From JAGVSR01 sp963825555 (GTDB lineage Bacteria > Pseudomonadota > Alphaproteobacteria > Rhizobiales > Hyphomicrobiaceae), in assembly GCA_963825555.1 (NCBI GenBank), contig CAWGTZ010000019.1, positions 47,221-111,220 on the forward strand: a stretch of DNA of 64,000 nucleotides. The letters are read 5' to 3'. The notes under the pieces were generated by a model. That model saw nothing but the letters and a program-made list of their open reading frames with translations, made no database searches and was not told the origin of the DNA. This document shows positions 59,084 through 64,000 of this stretch, in pieces (within the stretch, counting starts at the first letter, position 1; each line of letters begins with the position of its first letter). Both the position numbers and the translations under genes were made by a program.

Positions 59084-59311
59084 ATGGCTGCTGATAACAG
59101 AAGCGGCTCGTTGTCGGGATTGACCGAACAGGAAGCCAAGGAGTTCCATGGGATCTTCATGACCTCCTTCATCATGTTTACGGTCATCGCGATCATCGCG
59201 CACTTCCTCGTGTGGCAGTGGCGTCCCTGGTTCCCGGGGCCGCAGGGCTACGCGTCGTTAATGGACGGCGTGAACTATGCTTTGAGCTACCTGCCGTCGC
59301 TCAAGGCTTAA
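59084..59311 (+). CDS. pufB: LH1 antenna beta subunit
   Basis: The 75-residue protein has the beta-polypeptide pattern LTEQEAKEFHGIFMTSF with His22 and a single membrane helix containing the bacteriochlorophyll ligand His40 (IIAHFLVWQWRPWF). The C-terminal GYASLMDGVNYALSYLP is longer than in many beta chains. GGAGAG lies about 8 nt before the start. It is 19 bp upstream of pufA and 128 bp after pufQ. Confidence 0.97.
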   Translation: MAADNRSGSLSGLTEQEAKEFHGIFMTSFIMFTVIAIIAHFLVWQWRPWFPGPQGYASLMDGVNYALSYLPSLKA

Positions 59312-59330
59312 CCCAGAGGGAGATGAGAAC

Positions 59331-59513
59331 ATGTGGAAGATTTGGCTTCTCTTCGATCCTCGCCGGACGTTGATCGCACTGGGCACATTCCTGTTCAGCT
59401 TGGCGGTCCTCATCCACTTCATCCTGTTGAGCACCGATCGCTTCAACTGGATCGAAGGGCCGCGCGCGAAAGCCGCCGCTCAGATCGAAGCACCTCTGAC
59501 GAAGGCGGTCTGA
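59331..59513 (+). CDS. pufA: LH1 antenna alpha subunit
   Basis: The 60-residue alpha polypeptide begins MWKIWLLFDPRRTLIALGTF, a classic LH1-alpha start, and has the bacteriochlorophyll ligand His29 in a single membrane helix (about 12-34). DRFNWIEGP follows the helix. GGGAGATGAG lies just before the start. It forms the LH1 ring with PufB around the reaction centre. A hairpin lies between it and pufL. Confidence 0.97.
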   Translation: MWKIWLLFDPRRTLIALGTFLFSLAVLIHFILLSTDRFNWIEGPRAKAAAQIEAPLTKAV

Positions 59514-59530
59514 CCGCCTACACGATGGAG

Positions 59531-59561
59531 CCGGACGGACGTCTAAGAACCGCCCGTCCGG
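59531..59561 (+). promoter_or_regulatory. pufA-pufL intercistronic hairpin
   Basis: CCGGACGG (59531-59538) pairs with CCGTCCGG (59554-59561) around a 15-nt loop in the 109-bp pufA-pufL gap. In Rhodobacter a hairpin in the same place protects the pufBA message from decay and gives more antenna than reaction-centre protein. The same role here is inferred. Confidence 0.7.
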
Positions 59562-59622
59562 TTCCGAAAAAACCGAGCTTACTTGCAGCCGGCTGCGTGC
59601 CGACTGAGCGGAGAATCCAGCC

Positions 59623-60453
59623 ATGGCTATGCTTAACTTCGAGCGAAAATATCGTGTTCGTGGCGGGACGCTGATCGGCGGGGACCTGTTCGACTTCTGG
59701 GTCGGACCCTTCTACGTCGGCTTCTTCGGCGTCACGACCATCTTCTTTACCATTCTCGGCGTGGGTCTCATCCTGTGGGGTGTGGCCATCGGACCGACAT
59801 GGAACCCCTTCCGCCTCAGCATCAATCCGCCAGCAGCGGAGATTGGTCTGGGCCTCGCCCCGCTGAAGGAAGGCGGGATCTGGCAGTTGGTCACGATCTG
59901 CGCTACCGGGGCTTTCGGCTCCTGGGCGCTGCGTGAGGTGGAGATTTGCAGAAAACTCGGCATCGGCTACCACGTGCCGTTTGCCTTCTCAGTCGCCATC
60001 TTCGCCTATGTGACGCTGGTGATCTTCCGTCCGATCGCGATGGGCGCCTGGTCCTACGGCTTCCCATACGGCTTCATGAGCCACCTCGATTGGGTATCCG
60101 GCACCGGATATACCTACGGAAACTTCCATTACAATCCCGCGCACATGATAGCGATCACGTTCTTTTTCACGACGTGTCTCGCACTCGCACTGCACGGCTC
60201 GCTGATCTTGTCCTCCACCAACCCCAAGAAGGGCGAGGTGGTTAAGACACCGGAGCACGAGAACACCTACTTCCGCGACACCATCGGCTATTCCATCGGC
60301 ACGCTGGGCATCCATCGCCTCGGCCTCTTCCTGGCTCTGTCCTCCGGCTTCTGGAGCGCAGTGTGCATCATCATCAGCGGTCCCCTCTGGGCCGAGGGCG
60401 ATCCCTGGGTTGACTGGTGGAACTGGTGGCTCGAGCTGCCGATCTGGTCATGA
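59623..60453 (+). CDS. pufL: Photosynthetic reaction centre L subunit
   Basis: The 276-residue protein has five membrane helices and begins MLNFERKYRVRGGTLIGGDLFD (in part), a conserved start. The bacteriochlorophyll and iron ligands lie in recognisable contexts: FGSWALREVEICRKLG near 100, GNFHYNPAHMIAITFFF near residue 168 (special-pair region), and NTYFRDTIGYSIGTLGIHRLGLF near 210, with histidines for Fe and QB. It is followed 15 bp later by pufM. Confidence 0.97.
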   Translation: MAMLNFERKYRVRGGTLIGGDLFDFWVGPFYVGFFGVTTIFFTILGVGLILWGVAIGPTWNPFRLSINPPAAEIGLGLAPLKEGGIWQLVTICATGAFGSWALREVEICRKLGIGYHVPFAFSVAIFAYVTLVIFRPIAMGAWSYGFPYGFMSHLDWVSGTGYTYGNFHYNPAHMIAITFFFTTCLALALHGSLILSSTNPKKGEVVKTPEHENTYFRDTIGYSIGTLGIHRLGLFLALSSGFWSAVCIIISGPLWAEGDPWVDWWNWWLELPIWS

Positions 60454-60468
60454 TGAGGGGATAGAAAG

Positions 60469-61398
60469 ATGGCTCAGTATCAGAACATATTCACGCAGAT
60501 CCAGCTCGCGCCTCATGCCGAGATGGGCATCCCCCTCTCCGAAGGACAATCGGAACGGCGCGGCCAGCCTCTCTTCTCCTATTTGGCAGGAAAGATAGGC
60601 GACGCACAGATCGGTCCGATCTATCTGGGAACGTTAGGCTTCCTTTCCCTGGTGTGCGGCATCATTGCGTTCGAGATCATCGGGCTCAATATGCTGGCAT
60701 CCGTGAATTGGGATCCCGTTCAGTTCGTGCGCAAGCTGCCCTACCTCTCGCTTGATGCTCCCAAGCCCGAATACGGCCTCAGCATTCCGCCACTGAAAGA
60801 TGGCGGATGGTGGCTCATGGCGGGCTTCTTCCTGACGACCTCGATCCTGTTGTGGTGGGCGCGCATGTACCGCCGGGCCCGCGCGCTCGGCATGGGCACC
60901 CACGTACCGTGGGCGTTCGCCGCAGCGATCTGGCTCTTCCTCGTGCTGGGCTTCATCCGCCCCGTCATGATGGGGAGCTGGTCCGAGGCGGTGCCGTTCG
61001 GCATCTTCACCCACCTCGATTGGACGAATAACTTCTCCATCACCTACGGCAACCTGTTCTACAATCCGTTCCACATGCTCTCGATCGCGTTCCTGTATGG
61101 CTCGGCTCTGCTGTTCGCCATGCACGGCGCGACCATCATGGCGGTAACGCGGTACGGCGGCGAGCGCGAGATCGAGCAGATCACCGATCGCGGTACGGCC
61201 TCTGAGCGGGCAGCCCTCTTCTGGCGGTGGACGATGGGCTTCAACGCCACGATGGAATCCATCCATCGCTGGGCGTGGTGGTTCGCGGTGCTCTGCCCCC
61301 TCACCGGCGGCATCGGCATCCTCCTCACCGGAACGGCCGTCGACAACTGGTACGATTGGGGTCTGAAGCACGGCTTGGCGCCCGCCGCCTATCCGTAA
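60469..61398 (+). CDS. pufM: Photosynthetic reaction centre M subunit
   Basis: The 309-residue protein has five membrane helices. Conserved segments are GPIYLGTLGFLSLVCG near residue 49, the special-pair region GNLFYNPFHMLSIAFLYGSALLFAMHGATI (in parts, from 194), ERAALFWRWTMGFNATMESIHRWAWWFAVL (in parts, from 245) with the iron-ligand histidine, and the C-terminal GTAVDNWYDWGLKHG. The protein ends AAYP without a long tail. No cytochrome subunit or PufX gene follows; a strong terminator does. Confidence 0.97.
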   Translation: MAQYQNIFTQIQLAPHAEMGIPLSEGQSERRGQPLFSYLAGKIGDAQIGPIYLGTLGFLSLVCGIIAFEIIGLNMLASVNWDPVQFVRKLPYLSLDAPKPEYGLSIPPLKDGGWWLMAGFFLTTSILLWWARMYRRARALGMGTHVPWAFAAAIWLFLVLGFIRPVMMGSWSEAVPFGIFTHLDWTNNFSITYGNLFYNPFHMLSIAFLYGSALLFAMHGATIMAVTRYGGEREIEQITDRGTASERAALFWRWTMGFNATMESIHRWAWWFAVLCPLTGGIGILLTGTAVDNWYDWGLKHGLAPAAYP

Positions 61399-61427
61399 AA
61401 CCTGACACCCTCGCCCCGACAGCACGA

Positions 61428-61463
61428 GGCCCGGCGCGCGAACAGCCCGCCGGGCCTTTCTCT
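61428..61463 (+). terminator. Rho-independent terminator after pufM
   Basis: GGCCCGGCG (61428-61436) pairs perfectly with CGCCGGGCC (61448-61456) around an 11-nt loop, followed by TTTCTCT. It lies 30 nt after the pufM stop and ends the crtE-pufM superoperon. Confidence 0.85.
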
Positions 61464-62005
61464 GTTCCGCGACCCATATAATCCGTTCAACCCAGGGACC
61501 ATACAAAGGATCTCATGCGGCAGGCTGAACCCTGTGGCTCGGCCCGGAGCACCCACATCGGGTTGTCCGCCGCTGCAGGCGATGCCGACGCGCGAACACC
61601 GCCCAACCCGTCTGTCGGCGACCCGCTGCAATCATTTCGCGGAGGAACCGGCGGCAATTCCACCGTTGGGGAAAAAATGGCTTCGGTTGAATCTCCCGCT
61701 GGCAATACGTCGGGGCTCGTAAGATCGTTGGATTTCGTTTTCCCACTGAGATCTAATCGACCGGCTCGGAGTCCATCGGCCGACATCGAATGGAACGGAG
61801 CTTGTTTATCCTCCAAGATGTGGCCGGACGTTGCCGCGGCGTGCCACACACCCTTCACCCTTCACGCTTCACACTTCACGACGGTCAATGGACACAGGTA
61901 CCTGTTGGCCGCACAGATGCAGTCCAAGCGCTCCTCGTCGAAAATAAGTACCGACTACAGCAGCATCTACGCTTCAGATTTGCCCACTCACGACCGGAGA
62001 AATCT
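61464..62005. other. Non-coding stretch right of the photosynthesis cluster
   Basis: About 540 bp without a convincing gene; the open frames here have unnatural composition and no recognisable motif. A short tandem repeat of four 7-bp units (consensus C-N-CTTCA) is at 61851-61878. GGAGA lies 7 nt before the DUF4239-like start. This may mark the cluster boundary. Confidence 0.5.
61851..61878. repeat. Four-copy 7-bp tandem repeat
   Basis: Units CCCTTCA, CCCTTCA, CGCTTCA and CACTTCA follow each other without gaps. It lies in non-coding DNA between pufM and the DUF4239-like gene. Function unknown. Confidence 0.7.
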
Positions 62006-62779
62006 ATGAGCTACGATTTGTTGGGGCTGCTCCTTCCGCTCAGTCTCCTCGTGGGCATGCTTTGGTTCGCACTCCTTGGCCATCGCTATGGACGTAAGCG
62101 GATCCAGATGGTGGGCATGGCCAACGCCCATCAGGGGACCGGAGTCGTCGAGGGTGCCGTGTTTGCGCTCTTGGGTCTGCTGGTCGCCTTCACATTCGGA
62201 ACGGCCTATTCCCGCTACAATCAGCGCTGCGATTTGGTCGCCGAGGAAGTGAACGCGATCGGCACCGCCTATCTCCGGGTCGACCTTGTCGGGGCGCAGG
62301 CGCAACCTGCGCTGCGACAGCACTTCCGCGACTATGTCGATTCCCGTATCGCCCTGTGGCGCAAGCTTGCGGACAGAACCGCCAGTGAGGCCGAACTCGC
62401 AAGGACGGCGAAGATCCAAGCCGATATCTGGGCGCAAGCCGTCAAAGCCAGCGAGGAAAATCAAACTGCCCGGATGCTGTTTCTGCCTGCGCTGAACGAG
62501 ATGTTCGACATCGTTACAAAACGACTGACCATCATGCTCGCGCATCCTCCAGCGCTTTTGTATTTGATGCTCTTCATTCTGGCGGTCATGTGTGGCTGGC
62601 TGATCGGCTATGGGATGTCGGAGGCCGATCATCCAAACTGGGCGCACGTAGTGGGCTATGCTGGAGCAGCGGCCTTCACTCTCTTCATCATTCTCGACAT
62701 CGAATATCCGCGCCATGGACTAATTCGGCTTGATTGGGCGCACGAACTCCTCGCTGAGCTCCGCAGAAGTATGAATTGA
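62006..62779 (+). CDS. DUF4239/bestrophin-like membrane protein
   Basis: The 257-residue protein has two N-terminal helices (about 4-24 and 48-68), a soluble helical middle part (75-175, with QRCDLVAEEVNAIGTAYLRVDL) and two C-terminal helices (about 183-203 and 213-233). This layout and the VAEEVNAIGTAYLR stretch match the DUF4239/bestrophin-like group of putative channels. ATG 62006 has GGAGA upstream. It is separated from pufM by a terminator and non-coding DNA, so no link to photosynthesis is shown. Confidence 0.7.
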   Translation: MSYDLLGLLLPLSLLVGMLWFALLGHRYGRKRIQMVGMANAHQGTGVVEGAVFALLGLLVAFTFGTAYSRYNQRCDLVAEEVNAIGTAYLRVDLVGAQAQPALRQHFRDYVDSRIALWRKLADRTASEAELARTAKIQADIWAQAVKASEENQTARMLFLPALNEMFDIVTKRLTIMLAHPPALLYLMLFILAVMCGWLIGYGMSEADHPNWAHVVGYAGAAAFTLFIILDIEYPRHGLIRLDWAHELLAELRRSMN

Positions 62780-63261
62780 AATACGGGGCATGCAGCGCAG
62801 ATGCTCCGCGAGTCGAACGCGAGCCAGGTGGGCGAGCCTCATCGGGCCCGGCGCCTCCCCCAGCGAAAAACCAGCTCGGACGGCGGATCAGTTTCGAGTT
62901 GCCGACTAGGTCAGCGCCCCATTGCCGAATACTCTTCTGCCGCGACCGGCCGCCTCCATTCCGCGAAGGAACGCAGATATCCTGCGAATAAAACTCTTTG
63001 CACTGAACTGGTCTATTGGATCGAGTTGCGAAGATTGATCCTTGCGGTCGACAACCGGCGTTCGGGTGCTATCCTTCAGTCGCAGGTCAGTCCCTCCGGC
63101 ACTTGTGATGTCCCGGCCGAGACGGCGAAATAGCGCCACGACGGCACGAGCGTCGAGAATGAAGACCGCCACAACCGTGACCACCACCCAAACCGAGCCC
63201 GCTCATATTTTTTGGGGCGAAGGCAACGGCACAAATTATAAAAAACGTTGGGAGAGGCGTT
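62780..63261. other. Intergenic region without recognised feature
   Basis: About 480 bp between the DUF4239-like gene and the coiled-coil gene. Short open frames lack codon bias and motifs. An AT-rich stretch at about 63235-63247 (TTATAAAAAACG) could be part of the promoter of the next gene, with GGGAGAGG as ribosome site. Confidence 0.4.
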
Positions 63262-64000
63262 ATGCAGAGTTCTTCGAAAACGGCTTTTTTGACCGCCGTC
63301 ACCGTTCTTAGCCTTCTTTTTGCCGGTTGGAGCTTCGCCAGCCGGAACGAGGCCATTCGACAACTCAAGATCGTTGAGATGGAAAAAGATGGTGCCTTGA
63401 ACGGCGCGAAGGCAGCAACCGATGAGGCAAAAACCGCCAAGGAAGCTTTGTCAGAGTCAAAAAATGAATTGGAAGCGGCGCGCCAGAGACTGACAGCGGC
63501 CCAGGAAAGCCAGAGCGCTGCGGTCGCGAGCCTTAAAGAGGCCGGGGCCAAGCTTGCCGCTGCTGAAGCAGCAAAGGCCGAAGCCGAGACGGCGGCTGCC
63601 GCCGCACAGACGCAACACGCCGCGACCAAAGAGACTGTGGCTGCCACTGAGGCAACTCTAAAGGAAGCCGAAGCTAAGCTTGCCGCTGCTGAAGCAGCAA
63701 GGGCAGAAGCCGAGAGGAAAGCTGCTGCAACCTCCGATGAATTGGAGCGACTACAGGCGGCCAAGGATGAGGCTGAGAGATCCCTTGCCAAAGTCCAGGA
63801 GAACCTCTCAGCTGAGAAAACAGCGCGGCTTGCAGCGGAGGAGGGCCTTGCCGCTGCAAAGGCTGAGATCGCAGCATCGCCATCGCGCGATCCTGTCTCC
63901 GTCACTCGAATCTCCTGTGCAGTAACGTCGAGAGGCGCTCACAGGAAAACTCGGCTTCAAGCCTCGTTACCCAATAGGCGCCTGACTTTGCCCGGCTTCC
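63262..64000 (+). CDS. Exported alanine/glutamate-rich coiled-coil protein (partial, runs off right edge)
   Basis: The frame from ATG 63262 stays open to the window end (at least 246 residues). Residues 1-25 form a signal peptide or anchor (TAFLTAVTVLSLLFAGWSFA). Residues 30-205 are a nearly continuous heptad-type coiled coil rich in Ala, Glu and Lys, with an internal repeat AKLAAAEAAKAEAE about 42 residues apart, encoded by an identical 25-nt sequence at 63550 and 63676. After about residue 206 the composition changes abruptly to Arg/Ser-rich with no coil (RDPVSVTRISC), which may be a domain change or a frameshift near 63880. No family is recognised. Confidence 0.6.
   Translation, partial: MQSSSKTAFLTAVTVLSLLFAGWSFASRNEAIRQLKIVEMEKDGALNGAKAATDEAKTAKEALSESKNELEAARQRLTAAQESQSAAVASLKEAGAKLAAAEAAKAEAETAAAAAQTQHAATKETVAATEATLKEAEAKLAAAEAARAEAERKAAATSDELERLQAAKDEAERSLAKVQENLSAEKTARLAAEEGLAAAKAEIAASPSRDPVSVTRISCAVTSRGAHRKTRLQASLPNRRLTLPGF

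Noticed and set aside
61515..62009. 164-codon open frame after the puf terminator
   Set aside because: No motif, no ribosome site, low-complexity Ser/Ala composition and overlap with the next gene's start; treated as non-coding.
1..64000. CRISPR arrays, tRNA/rRNA genes, insertion sequences, phage genes
   Set aside because: No regularly spaced repeats, no tRNA cloverleaf or rRNA sequence, and no transposase or integrase-like protein was recognised by reading both strands.

Overview
The window is a high-GC alphaproteobacterial chromosome segment dominated by one contiguous photosynthesis gene cluster (about 13.9-61.5 kb) for a purple bacterium with a type II reaction centre, bacteriochlorophyll a and spirilloxanthin-series carotenoids. 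The left flank (L,D-transpeptidase, ThiE-like, Sel1-repeat, suhB, pdxH, 17-kDa-antigen-like, fabI, histidine phosphatase) resembles housekeeping neighbourhoods common in Hyphomicrobiales (Rhizobiales). I therefore infer that order, but cannot name genus or species. No tRNA, rRNA, CRISPR array, transposase or phage gene was seen.

Layout. (1) 0-6.8 kb: housekeeping genes. (2) 6.8-12.6 kb: a membrane-lipid modification cluster (DUF2177, a Cfa-like methyltransferase, DUF1295, FAD oxidoreductase, DUF1365, a second Cfa-type enzyme) directly beside the photosynthesis genes. (3) 13-16.5 kb, minus strand: bchE-bchJ and a HAD-IIA gene behind a promoter carrying paired PpsR/CrtJ-type sites and an overlapping FixK/FNR-like box. 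(4) 16.6-32.3 kb, minus strand: a long, mostly overlapping operon bchFNBHLM-lhaA-puhABC-orf101-acsF-puhE-hemA, ended by a Rho-independent terminator. (5) 32.6-35 kb: regulators aerR/ppaA and ppsR/crtJ. (6) 35.1-44 kb: bchG, a PucC-family transporter, bchP, a small membrane ORF, an unusual HAD-CBS fusion, bchI, bchD, bchO. (7) 44.1-48.7 kb: crtI-crtB-dxs. (8) 48.8-51.3 kb, minus strand: crtD-crtC. (9) 51.4-61.5 kb: the crtEF-bchCXYZ-pufQBALM superoperon, ended by a terminator, with no pufC or pufX after pufM. (10) 61.5-64 kb: mostly non-coding DNA, a DUF4239-like membrane protein and a truncated coiled-coil protein.

Together the genes cover ALA synthesis (hemA), Mg chelation (bchHID), methylation (bchM), both the oxygen-dependent (acsF) and anaerobic (bchE) cyclases, the dark-operative reductase (bchLNB), chlorin reductase (bchXYZ), side-chain chemistry (bchF, bchC), esterification (bchG, bchP), carotenoids (dxs, crtEBICDF), LH1 and reaction-centre proteins, assembly factors and their redox/light regulators. 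Five intergenic regions carry two TGT-N12-ACA-like sites separated by exactly 8 bp, which suggests one PpsR regulon; a sixth, between bchF and aerR, carries a near-perfect site.

The most notable points are single-base frameshifts in bchD and bchX in an otherwise intact cluster; a catalytically degenerate HAD domain fused to a CBS pair, with a good internal ribosome binding site before the CBS part; a bchE promoter in which the activator and repressor sites overlap; a cysteine-rich tail on BchE; and a PpsR lacking the PAS-region cysteine.
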